A DNA stretch of 64,000 bases from Rosa chinensis (taxonomy: Eukaryota; Streptophyta; Magnoliopsida; Rosales; Rosaceae). Made by a program: the position numbers and the translations under genes. The stretch spans positions 8,989,001-9,053,000 of the forward strand of contig NC_037094.1 in the NCBI RefSeq assembly GCF_002994745.2, read 5' to 3'. Shown in pieces: positions 22,598-32,921 of the stretch. Under the pieces are notes generated by a model. That model worked only from the letters and a program-made list of their open reading frames with translations. It had not been told where the DNA came from and ran no database searches. Position 1 is the first letter of the stretch. Every line of letters starts with the position of its first letter.

Positions 22598-24432
22598 TTA
22601 CATAACAGAACATGCATTGGGGTTCTCATCACTGAAGAACTGTGGAGGGTAGGCGTACTCCATGGGAAGTCTTTGTGGATAGTGATTGTACTCGTTCTTC
22701 ATGAGCTCAACAACCTTGGTCTCTTCTGTAACCGCCCCGCCATCCGGTGTAGCAGCAGCTGCAGCACCGCCTTCATTGCCGTCACCTTTCTTGTCTTTGT
22801 TCTCTTCTGCTGGTGCGGCCTCACCTCCACCACCACTCTTCTTGTCCTTGTCACCTTCTTCACCACCTTTCTTCTCGTCTTTACTTCCCTCTTTGGCTTC
22901 TTCTTTGTCAGCCTTCTTTTCCGGTTCTTGCTTCACTATCTCTGCGTGCTTGCCGGTCCTTTTGTTCACGTACTCAACTAGCTTGGCCGGATCAAACACA
23001 CCCTTTACTGTCACCTGTGAGCCCTTTAGATCTGGTTCTGCTGATTCCACTCCTAAAAGAAAAAAGCAAAAAAAATAATTGGATTCTGATGGACCCAGAA
23101 AATCTTAATGATCTTAATTAAAGCTGGATAGGTGGGATTTGGTCATGAAAGGACTTGAATTGACTTAAATTGGACCTGATTTATTGAAATCAAAAGGAAT
23201 TTAATATTGAATGTAAGAGGAAGAATGTATTGACATTGAAAGATTGGTCCTTGGTGAGAGAATAAACTCTTTTTTAAGATTGAGATTCAGAAAAGAAAGT
23301 GGTTTTAATTTTAATTTCTATCTTTTGGGGGTTACACATGGATTTGCAGTAACCAACCAATAAAAGTGCAGGACCGTTAATTGCCAACACATTGTTATCA
23401 AAGCTCATAATTTTTATTTTGCAGAAATTGCGTGAACAGAAATGACAAAAGGCATCAAAGAAATGACCTCTTTTTTGTTTTTGGATTTTTTCCTTGGAAA
23501 AGAAAAAAGAGAATGAGGTTGTACACATACCTTTCATCCTCTGTATGCGTTTCTTGATTTCTTGTGCACAAGCCTCGCAATGCATGTGAACCTTGAGCAC
23601 CACAGTGATGACCTGAGGAGGCTGCAAGACAACAAGAATAATTGAATCCCAAAATCAATCAATTAAAAACAAGAGAACAAGAAGCAGATTTTGAACTTGG
23701 TAAATGAAAAGTAAAAATAAAAAAGTTACTGACCTCTTCTTTCTTCTCCTCTGGCTTGGGTTTCTCTTCAGGCTTCTTCTCCTCCTCAGCTGGTGGTTTT
23801 GGGATTGGGGAGAGAAGCTCCACTTGTCTGTGACTCTTCCTCTGAACTCTCTCGAGAACCTTGCTTGGATCAGCCTTCTCGCCCTTGACAACCACCTTGT
23901 GACTCTTGCAATCAGTGCTCACATCTTCCACCCCTGAAAAACCAAACACAATCAATCAATTCTCACAGAGGCATTAAAACCGACACAAACATGGCAAATC
24001 TGAAAGAAATTTGAGGGAAAAAAAAAAGTACAAACCTTGAAAGCCTTTGAGACACCTCTTGACCTTTCTAGCACAACCTTCACAATGCATATAGACTCTG
24101 AGCACAATTTCTTGAGGTGGCGGCGGTGGTGGTGGTGGAGCATCACCCTCTTTGGCCTCTTTGCCATCTTTACCCTCCCCAGCTTTCTTCTCTTCCTTTT
24201 TCTCCTCAGCTGGTTTCTCTTCCTTCTTCTCCTCAGCTTTCTTTTCCTCTTCAGGCTTTTTCACCTCCTCAGGCTTCTTCTCCTCCATTTTCTTCTCCTC
24301 AGGCTTTTTCCCCTCCTGAACAAACACAAACCCAACTCTCCCAATAAACAATGATGTAAACTAAAAACAAGCTTATAAGTTCTGAAGTGAGGAAACATAT
24401 ATTAGAAAAACAAACTGTAGGACCTCCCCCAT
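22598..24432 (-). CDS. HIPP: Heavy-metal-associated isoprenylated plant protein (HIPP), two HMA domains
   Basis: My model has five exons: 24432-24424, 24315-24036, 23933-23734, 23621-23531 and 23052-22598. They total 1035 nt and encode 344 residues with no internal stop. Exon 1 encodes only MGE. An N-terminal Lys/Glu-rich stretch and a proline run lead to HMA domain 1 (about 71-138) with metal site MHCEGC (C81, C84). HMA domain 2 (about 166-235) has MHCEAC (C178, C181). A Lys/Glu/Gly-rich spacer and a Tyr/Pro-rich tail follow, ending CSVM, a CaaX box whose cysteine (341) would be farnesylated. The family binds Cd, Zn, Cu or Ni and acts at membranes or in the nucleus in metal balance and stress. 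The two-domain layout resembles Arabidopsis HIPP07 (ATFP3). Each HMA domain is split by an intron just after its CxxC helix. All acceptors are AG. The exon 1 donor (GTCCTA) is weak, so the first three residues are the least certain part. Confidence 0.92.
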
Positions 24433-24660
24433 TGGTATTAGTTCAGCTTGAGTAAAGATTCAATTTTTAAGGCCCCCTCTCTTTCTTGGGTGGTGGAGAT
24501 CAGCCTTTCTTTCTCTGTATTTGTGCTTAAATGTGTGCAGGTAGAGACTAGAGAGAGAAAGAGGAAAGAGAGCTCTGTTTCTTTTGGGTGTAAAAATGGC
24601 TTCGGTTTGTACCTCTACCGCTAAACGAAACTCGGGCGCTCTCAATCTGAGCAAGACCAT
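24433..24660 (-). promoter_or_regulatory. Probable HIPP 5' UTR / proximal promoter
   Basis: On the minus strand this is rich in CT stretches (CTCTTTCCTCTTTCTCTCTC, about 24545-24575), common in plant 5' leaders. No clear TATA box is visible. Confidence 0.4.
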
Positions 24661-24708
24661 CAGATCTTGAACCCACTAGTTCCTTCTATTTCAATATCAT
24701 CATCATCA

Positions 24709-24737
24709 TGACGTGGCATTTCTACGGGGCCACGTGC
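24709..24737. promoter_or_regulatory. Inverted pair of ACGT (G-box/ABRE-like) elements upstream of HIPP
   Basis: TGACGTGGC (24709-24717) and GCCACGTGC (24729-24737) face each other, about 280-305 bp upstream of the HIPP ATG. Both have the GACGTGGC/GCCACGTG core bound by bZIP factors of the ABA and light pathways; the second is a perfect G-box (CACGTG 24731-24736). A regulatory role is inferred from the motif and position. Confidence 0.5.
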
Positions 24738-24739
24738 AG

Positions 24740-26656
24740 CGGAGGACGGGTCGGCTTCGGAGGAAAGAATGGTGCTCGGAGGTTACATGCACAATTTTTG
24801 GCTCTTTTTTCTGTGGGGCATTTTTGGAATTTCCTTCAACTTGTTGAGCTGTTTCATGCTTTGGACCTGGAATTGACTTACCAACATTCCTCAATTTTTA
24901 CCGGGGTGAATTCCTAGGTTTACAGCTCATTTTAGTTTTGTGGATTGACTCGTTAGTATTAAAAAACGTATGAATTTACAGCTGATTGTAAGTTATATGT
25001 CTAAATAGATTGTTTATATTCGTAATTTCTAAATTATTCTATTTAAATAATTCAACCGATAACCTTCTAAAAAAAAAATCAATTCAATCGATAAGAAAGA
25101 CACTGGTCTTGCAAATATGAACTCATTGTTTTTTTTTTTTTAAGGCTAAACTCATTGTTTTCTTTACTTTATGGCGCATTTTTTAAAGTTGGACTAAAGA
25201 ATAACCCAAAAATAGGTCATGAATAGGTGATGAATGCGTAATGATCCTTAATAATTCGTTATGAAGCTATTATTTTTGTATATAGAAAAATTAGTGTTAT
25301 TTTTTATGAATACTCTAAAATATTCAACTATTCAAGGACTTCTTGTTTTGATACAATGCTGTGGTGGGTAGTTTGAAAATTAGATATTAAGAACAGGTCG
25401 TACTAATTTTCATATTAAAAGAATTTTCCTTTTCACGATTTCCTTGTTAAAGCTACTTGTACTCAAACAGTTGGCTGTAAAACCAGAGTTTAAAAGTTGG
25501 ATTATCCTTAACGGCTAGTATTTAAATTTTGGATGTATAAGCAACTATGCTAATTAAGCTAGCTATTATTTTGTTAGTTGAATCGGTCAGACTGAGATAA
25601 ACTACAAAACTAAAACCTAATTTGAAAAGTAACTACAAAATTACAGCACTGTAATAATTCAACCTGCAGGTCGACACAGGTAGGCCACAACTGAAAAATG
25701 ATTTGCACAACACAGGAGCCCAGAAGCAAGAACACGTGAGTTGCTGTATTGGCCATGAATGGAAAATGGTAGGGTGGTAAGTCAGAGCCTCTTAAATTTT
25801 GCACTGGTGTTTTCCATCTGTTGGCTTTCCTGAGTTGGGATCGATGAATATAAATGTGAAAACTTGCTGTAAAATATGTATGTAAAGCGTGATAGCAGTT
25901 TCTGTAAAACTGGATGCATTAAATTGGTCTGAGAGGTGATAGGTCTTGCTGAGATATGCCATATTTATTGTGGATTCAACAAATTTCAGACGTTTCGATT
26001 GTGGATCATAAATGTTACAGAACCCAGAATTTGCAGAAAACCTATGGAGCTAGACATTGCATATGGGGGTTTGTCACTTTGTCATATCAATCATACCAAT
26101 TAAGGATCGGCTATAATAGGGTTAGCTAGCATGTGCTTTCACTAGGCTATCGCAATTGTAATCATAACACGAATGATCGATCCAACACATGATATTTCAT
26201 GTCTAAATAATACAGGGAATTGCGTATTAAAAGGACTCGGTGTTATTTTTGGAATAAGTTTTCAAAAGCAATTGGAATTGAAGAAATAAATGGAAAACGA
26301 AAGAGGATGATATGGATGAGCAAAATTAATGGGAATTCAGAACAACCATCATGCATGTTGTCATGTTGGTGGTGGTTCCTAACTTCATTCCGAGAGGAAA
26401 AAAAATTAATTAACTTCATAGGATGAAATTAACTTCTTTGTTATGTCAATCTGTATATTTTAGGTTCTAAAATCAATATCATATTTACACAACCATCAAA
26501 CAAAATGAAAAATTATTTGAACCAAATGACTTATAGACAAACGGCCAAACTTGGTGTTTTCAATAAAACACGGAATTCAGTGTGATGGTAGTTAAATGGT
26601 TGAACAAATTTAGATGCACTCGAAATCTTATTGTGATGATTTTTTGAAAATAGTGC
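24740..26656. other. Spacer with no supported gene
   Basis: AT-rich, only short random frames, no repeat boundaries recognised. Confidence 0.5.
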
Positions 26657-27011
26657 ATCAATTCTAATAGTACATTTTGTGATACGTTGAAGTAGTTCTG
26701 TATATTAGATCATGATCGAAACAATATCTGTTGGCGGTTGCATTTCCACTCACGAAGGTCATTGGTATGGTAATAACTTGCTATAATTTTCAATGTATGA
26801 TATTACTATGTTCAAACAAGGGCAAGCAAATCAATTTTGTTAGAACATTTTGTGATACGGTTAAAGTAATAGTTTAGTTTGTTCTATATATTAAGATCAT
26901 GGTCGATACAATATCTATTGGCGGTTGCATTTTCCACGCACAAAGGTCATTGGTATGGCAATAACTTGCTATAGTTTTCAATGTATGATATTATTACTGT
27001 TCTAATAAGGA
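26657..27011. repeat. Tandem duplication, about 170-180 bp unit, two copies
   Basis: 26657-26822 and 26830-27011 align over their whole length. Shared blocks include ACATTTTGTGATACG, GGCGGTTGCATTT, AAGGTCATTGGTATGG and TTTTCAATGTATGATATTA. The copies differ by scattered substitutions and small indels. No coding content. Confidence 0.85.
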
Positions 27012-27206
27012 AAGTAAAATCCACACTCATTCTTTCCATCTTTGGTTGTAGTTCTTATAAAAATACAAAAGTTATGTTACTAAAGACAAAATTGAAGTTA
27101 CCAAAAGAGGAAACATAGAGTGTGGATTGTAAAATAAGAGGTGTAAATTTCAATTCCCTTAAACAAAGGCAAGAGAGTATAGAGTTGGAATCAATTTTAT
27201 TTAAAA

Positions 27207-27483
27207 CTAGCCCCTTAACATGTGCCCTGCACATGTCAATTAGTTTTTTTTTTTTTTTTAATTAAAAAATTTACTGCAATTTCTCTCCTAATTTTGGAGA
27301 AGCTTGTCATATTTTTATGGGATGTATTGCAATTTTTTCAAATATGATATAGTTTATTGACTATCTTATCCTCATATATAAATGATTTGTTTATTAATAT
27401 TTATAATATGTGAGGGTATATATGGTACTTTAAAAATTTAACCATTTCCTCACTAATTGGTTTAATTATATAACTATATAAGA
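27207..27483 (-). mobile_element. Short non-autonomous Helitron (candidate)
   Basis: On the minus strand the 3' end is a hairpin (ACATGTGC..GCACATGT, 27218-27236) followed by TTAAGGGGCTAG, ending CTAG at 27207 and followed by T. The 5' end is placed at TCTTATATAG (27483), preceded by A, which gives 277 bp inserted between A and T. The 3' end is strong; the 5' end is weaker. Size and termini resemble the Helitron at 50726-57214. Confidence 0.6.
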
Positions 27484-27484
27484 T

Positions 27485-28460
27485 TTGGGTTGAGGATTTA
27501 CACTTTGAGGTTCTCTCTTTTGAGAGTTGGTGGCGTCCTTTCTTTGCCCTTCATGGGCGCTTTTGCCCGGCTTCCGACTCCAATCTGAGCCTGTAGGCCT
27601 CTTTTTTCTTGCACTGTTTACCTTTCCTTTCTGTTTGCTTTCTTTTCCTTTGTTTTCCTTGTGTGGCCGACCCAATTGAATTGCCAAACCTCTCCTTTCT
27701 CCTAATCTTATTCTCGCCGTATTTCAGATCCGATCATGTGCACTGATTCGTTTTACATCTCCTACTGCTTGTTTGGCGTTAACAACGCATGCGTCACCTT
27801 TGATTTCGCTCCTTGGAGAGTTGCTTTAAGCGGCTACCCGCTAGTGCATACAGGGTTCGACCCATTGGTGCAACACAAGATTGATAACCGTTTGGTTGCT
27901 ATCTTTGTGATCCCTTTGTGAATCTGTTTGGTTTTTTTTATCTTCAATTGTACTCAGTTCTTGCGGTGACTCTTCGATGCGGGTATGCATATGGAATTGG
28001 AGACTATTGTTGTGTGTTTGGAAGGAGTTTTTTGTGTGTTTCTTTGCTTGGATTTGTTTTCTTCATCTCCCAAGCAGCTTGGTTTGGTCGATTTGCTGTG
28101 GTTCATCCTGCTGCAATTTGCTTGTTGTTTTTTTTTTTTTTTTTTTTTTAATCCCCACCCCTCCCCACCCATGATGGGGCTCGAACTCCTGACCTCCCAA
28201 ATGAGAGTTCAGAGCCTTACCACCCCACCAACACACACACACTGCAATTTGCTTGTTGTTGAGACTCTTCCACAGCGACTTCTCTGACGATGAGGGTATT
28301 GGGCCTCCCTGGTTTGGGCCCGTGTTGTTGTTTTGTGTGTCTTGTGGTTTTGGGCTTTTGGGCTGTTGTAATGTTTTCTCGGCCTTTCGGCTTTTTTGTT
28401 GTTGTAGTTTCTTTGTTTAATAGATTGCTCATTTGCAAACAAAAAAATTAAAAAAAGTTA
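27485..28460 (+). mobile_element. Retroposon-like stretch ending in an A-rich tail (candidate)
   Basis: A GC-richer block that ends TTTAATAGATTGCTCATTTG and then an A-rich tail (28438-28457). The end resembles 3' ends of plant non-LTR retroposons such as the one at 30048. No reverse transcriptase and no target duplication could be assigned, so the start is arbitrary. It contains a SINE at 28130-28241. Confidence 0.35.
28130..28241 (-). mobile_element. tRNA-derived SINE with perfect 19-bp target duplication
   Basis: Minus strand: GTGGTAAGGCTCTGAACTC (A-box region), GGAGTTCGAGCCCC (B box), then a G-rich segment and an A-tract (plus-strand T-run 28128-28149). The perfect flanking repeats CTGCAATTTGCTTGTTGTT lie at 28111-28129 and 28242-28260. 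Different sequence family from the SINE dimer at 20545. Confidence 0.88.
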
Positions 28461-28907
28461 CGCTCTATGTAATTCCCCATTTACACAACATATAAAATTA
28501 AATAAGGTCAAACCTAAAATTGATTTTTTCAATAATATTTTTTAGGGAAAATGTCTATTTACTCAAATTTGAGCTACACTAACCCCAATTATCCAAACAT
28601 CTTATAAGATTATCCACTTACCCAATAAATTACATATTTTTTACCCTAATACCCAATTAAGTATTTTTTAATTATTTTTTGTTTACTTTTGAGACAATTT
28701 TACCATCCCTCCTTTTGTCACTTAAGGAGAGAGAAGTCATTGGAGACTTTACCGGAGTCCGATCATTAGCCGTCGGACTCCAGTCACCGACTGTGGGACT
28801 CCGATCATCGGTCGTAAGAGATCGCCAGATGTCCCCTAAAAAGTCATTGGAAATCTCATACGTCACCGGAGAAGGAGAATATTATTGCATCCGAATAAAA
28901 CCCAATA

Positions 28908-29125
28908 AAAAGTTTATTGCCCCCCAATAAGAAATTTATTGTCCCCCAATAAAATGTTTATTGAGAGTCAATAATTAGTAAAAAATGAAAATGTTTCTTG
29001 ATTTTGAAAGTTTTGGGAAGTCTATTGGCTCCCTAATAAAAATTTATTTATTGACTCCCAATAAAAATTATTATTATCCTGCAATAATAATGTTATTGAC
29101 CTGTAATAAAAACATTGTTGCCCCA
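28908..29125. repeat. Cluster of TTTATTG/CAATAAA hairpin units
   Basis: At least six units, for example TTTATTGCCCCCCAATAAG, TTTATTGTCCCCCAATAAA and TTTATTGACTCCCAATAAA, spaced by AT-rich sequence. It is the largest of the hairpin clusters in the window. Confidence 0.8.
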
Positions 29126-29886
29126 ATGAAATAAATTTAACCAAAACAAAAATCTCATGTTATACTCCATATGCCAAATTTAACAACATAGAAACTTAGC
29201 TCGCTAGTTTTGAATGGCAGCGTAACATAAGCAGTTTTTTTTCCAAGCGCCAGTAAAGTTGGCTTTCAACTCAAAAAAGCTTTGAATGGTCTCTGCATCT
29301 TTAGAAAGATGTTGTGCTTTTGCTCTGCATAATTGGGCGTGGATTCTTGTTCGAGTGAGTGAATGAGTAGTACTCACTTCAGGTCAGGTCATTATATGTG
29401 TTGATGAATAATAATTACACGGTGCTCTCTCTGCTATCTCGCTGCTCCCATCATCATCATCATCATCATATATATATATCATGAGATTTTAATTCGTTTG
29501 CATTTATGTATCACCAAATCACACCACCACTCTTTGCTCCACCACACAACGTTGTGGATTTCGGTGCTTCCTTAGGTCGACCCTGACATACATGAAGTCG
29601 TTGATGTTGTAGATCAAGATCGAGAGGGAAGGAGAGGAGCGGGTCTCTAAGTTTGAGATTGGAACATGAAACAGATATGAAGACCTGACTCTACCCGTCA
29701 AATTCGATCCAGCAATTCAGGAGGTCACCGCTCTTGACATCGATATCGGCAGCGCCGAGATCGTTGGAACCCGCCTCCACCGCCGTTGCTACCTTCAACC
29801 AACTCACCTGTAATTCCTGGTGAAGCAAAGATCATGACGCCACCGTCGGTCATCGAGACCTTTCAGAGAGAAGGGAGGAGGGGGCT

Positions 29887-29922
<36 letters not shown>

Positions 29923-30047
29923 ACAGAGTCATCGTGGTAGAGAGTCTGAGACCAAGAGAGACTTTTAGTGCAATTGGTAAATTTTGGAGTTTTTGGAGCT
30001 TATAACTTATAAGTGTCTTTTTAACATTAAATGGAGTATGTGGGCAC

Positions 30048-30982
30048 CAAAACCCTAAAAATTTTAGAACGCGCCCCACGCGCGGAGAAAAGAGTCAAGA
30101 GAGGTTTTGTGCGATCTCTCCCGGCCGAACACCGCCGCCACGTTCTGGTCCGGGAGAGGATGATGTTTGGTTTCAATGCGAGCTTCTTTGGCAGAGGTTT
30201 GCTACAGGTTTGGAACAGGGTGGCTTGATTTGGTTTGGGTAGATCAATTTCGATCTGTTCTTTTGATCTTGGGCGAGAGTAAACGATGTGCAGCGCAGGG
30301 GTGGCTTGCCAACTAAATGGTTCTAGTGGTTTTGATTTGTGCTATGACTGGGATCTCCTGACGGTGTTAGGGCCGGAAAAGTCTGGCTCTTTGTGGGATT
30401 CGGTCTCAGACGGTCGCCTGGTTTTGGTGGTTTTCAAGGTGGCGCGGCGGTGGGAGTGGTTGCCTGCTGCATTTGCTCTTTGCTGGGGGATGTGATGTTT
30501 GGGCCGGGCCTCTGTTATTGGGTCTCTATGGTGTTCTTTTGTTTCTAGTTGTTTAGTTTCTAATTGTTTGTTTACAGTTATTGTCTTGTTGAAAATAAGT
30601 CCCTCCTTCTTTGAGCGAGGGTTTGGGTGTTTTAGTGTAATGTCGATGCCATTGTTATGGTGTCATGGTCGTAATGGTGTTTTGGTGTCGGTGCTTTCTG
30701 GTTGTCAACGTAATGGTGAATCACCTTTACACGTGGTCTGGCTGTTTTGGGACATGGTGTCTGAACAGGTGAAACAGTTCGTTTTTATGTTGACTGCTAG
30801 GGATTGGTTACTACTCAATGTAGCCCGCAGGTATGGGCGTAAAAGTTGGTTAGGGGATGGGCTTTTTTGACTCATGGATGTCAATCATATTGACGGACCC
30901 GTAACTATGGATCTGGTCGTTCTAATATTGTGTAATCTGTTTGGTTATTAATGAAATTTTATTCTTTTCAAAAAAAAAAAAA
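30048..30982 (+). mobile_element. Poly(A) retroposon (5'-truncated LINE-like) inside Mutator-like element C
   Basis: A 935-bp insertion ends TTAATGAAATTTTATTCTTTTC plus about 13 A, a common 3' end of plant LINEs. It is flanked by perfect 17-bp repeats ATGGAGTATGTGGGCAC at 30031-30047 and 30983-30999. The open frames inside show no RT or endonuclease motifs, so it may be a LINE 3' part or a retrocopied transcript. Confidence 0.8.
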
Positions 30983-31008
30983 ATGGAGTATGTGGGCACA
31001 CAAATATG

Positions 31009-31218
31009 GGATTCAAATTTGCTCACCATTTTTATTTTGTAGTGATATCACAACTCAATTAAAACTTGCCACGTCATGTAGAATTAATTTAATACTTAAA
31101 ATTTGTTTGTTTAATAAAACATTATGATTAACTATAATTATGTTTTATAACACATGACAGTTTTATATTGAGTAGTGGTATCACCACCAAAGTATTGGTG
31201 GTGAGCAAATTTGAATCC
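31009..31218. mobile_element. MITE with 9-bp target duplication
   Basis: 210 bp bounded by the 20-bp inverted repeats GGATTCAAATTTGCTCACCA and its complement, flanked by perfect ACAAATATG repeats (31000-31008 and 31219-31227). A 9-bp duplication suggests Mutator-type mobilisation. It is non-coding. Confidence 0.85.
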
Positions 31219-31292
31219 ACAAATATGTTAATGGAGTAAGTGGGCATTTATTAAGCCAAATTTAAACATTTGGTCAAGTGCTCTATTTTCTA

Positions 31293-32913
31293 TATTTCAA
31301 AACAGAAAACGAATCTTCTGTAAAATCTCAAACCAAGAAATCTATATGTTCCCTAGATTAGGTGATATCCTAATGGTTGATCAGAAGAATCAGAAGTGCC
31401 AAGTACTTTTTTAGGCTAATGAGTTTTTAAGTAAATATATTTGTATTGAATTATGGATTGTAAATAGAAATCAATATATTGGTATATCAGAGTCACTGGT
31501 TTTTGGATGGCATTTATATATATCATATACAGTAACTAGTTGCTGGCTCTATATATATGAACGAATATTCTTTGTCATTGATCCATGTGCCTGCTTGTAG
31601 TTTTTAAGATTATTTCTCTGCAGTGTCGACGAAGGTGAATCAGACCATCACTAAAAGATAACTAGATAAGGAAATTAATCCATATATATATATATATATA
31701 TATATGATATTAGCGGGCCTCCGCCAATTTTTTTTTTTTTAATTTTACATATATATGTTGTATAATTATATATTTTACTTTCGCCAATTTCAAACAATGG
31801 GGCCGCGCTAGTGCATCGGTGACATAGTTTTGGTGCTGGTGTGCTGCTGCTGTTTGAAGCACACCAGCACCAAAGTTTGAGTCGTAGTGAGTTTTTTTTT
31901 TTTTCCTTAATTAATTTCTTTGTAATTAAACGTTTTTTGTTCCTTCTTTTTCCAGCTTCTATGGAAAGAATATTTTGGAATTGAATACTAATGTATTAGC
32001 CCTTTGTTTTTAATTGGTTTCTTTTGTAATTAAATATATTTTGTTCTTTTTTATTTTTCTACTTCTAAGAGAAAAATTATTTTGGAATTGAACACCTTAT
32101 TTTTTTTTTTGCATTAATATTAATGTAGGGATTCAATTATATATATATATATATAAATTTGTTCAATTATATTAGGCCACATGTTAATTATTTACCTCAG
32201 ATCTCCAAAATGTTAGGACCGGCTCTATATGTATTGAAGAAAGCTTATAAGCGAATCAACTATAGCATATGAATTAATGACATATTTTACACGGTTGCTG
32301 AATGCATGAAAACAGCTCTGTATATTATGAATTTGCACTTGTACATTCTGGGAAGCGAGAAAATTATAGGAAAGATGTTTGGAAGTTTGGGTTGATATTG
32401 AATAATAGTGGTGTTGATAAGTTCTTAAACCAGTGAAGTTTCAGTCACTGGGTGATTTACTAGGTTGCAGTGTTGCACCAGCACCAAATACCTACTTTGC
32501 ATTTGGAGCTTAATTTGCTTCAAATCGTGCACTATTTTTTTATTTTTTTATTTTTTATAAGCATCATGCATTATTATGGTGCGAAAGATCGTTGAGATTG
32601 TTTTGTCATGTAACAGATTTGATTTATTATTTTTGATCTTTCTATCGAATTTCAACATATGAATTGCCCTATGTTACAATGCATATTAAAACATCTCTCA
32701 TCTTTCCTGACATTAGCGGATCATCAGATATTCACATAACATGACTGCTGCACCTAAAAATTCTCTACCCCATGTGACGAGTGTGATCTGAGACACCGAG
32801 CCATGACCCAAATATGTGACCTACATCTGCGAGCCACTGACCCATATTCAGACATGTGGCAATATGATAGCTTGAAACAAATGAATGCGTGGTTGTTAAG
32901 CCACATGGCAATA
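31293..32913. other. Spacer with a perfect short hairpin, no gene
   Basis: AT-rich with TA microsatellites (about 31681-31705 and 32141-32154). The only structured feature is the inverted repeat at 31829-31874, listed separately. Confidence 0.5.
31829..31874. repeat. Perfect 17-bp inverted repeat with 12-nt loop
   Basis: TTTGGTGCTGGTGTGCT (31829-31845) and AGCACACCAGCACCAAA (31858-31874) are exact complements around GCTGCTGTTTGA. A related word GCACCAGCACCAAAT recurs at about 32473-32487. I cannot tell whether it is transcribed. Confidence 0.85.
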
Positions 32914-32921
32914 CTTTAGAG

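Larger units (their letters stand above)
28545..31283. mobile_element. Mutator-like element C, carrying two later insertions
   Basis: The left arm GGGAAAATGTCTATTTACTC is closely similar to that of element B. The right arm (31228-31283, AATGGAGTAAGTGGGCATTT then CAAATTTAAACATTTGG) is the inverted partner and resembles the right arm of B. The 9-bp flanks TATTTTTTA (28536-28544) and TATTTTCTA (31284-31292) match at 8 of 9. The interior has hairpin units (28908-29125), a GC-rich stretch and a GA microsatellite (29891-29920). Without the retroposon (30048-30982) and the MITE (31009-31218) it is about 1.57 kb. No transposase. Confidence 0.72.

Noticed and set aside
22673..23121. Plus-strand frames opposite the HIPP exons (also 23704-24354)
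   Set aside because: Antisense shadows of the Lys/Glu-rich HIPP coding sequence.
30031..30870. Three plus-strand frames in the GC-rich retroposon
   Set aside because: No RT, endonuclease or known protein motif; open by composition only.
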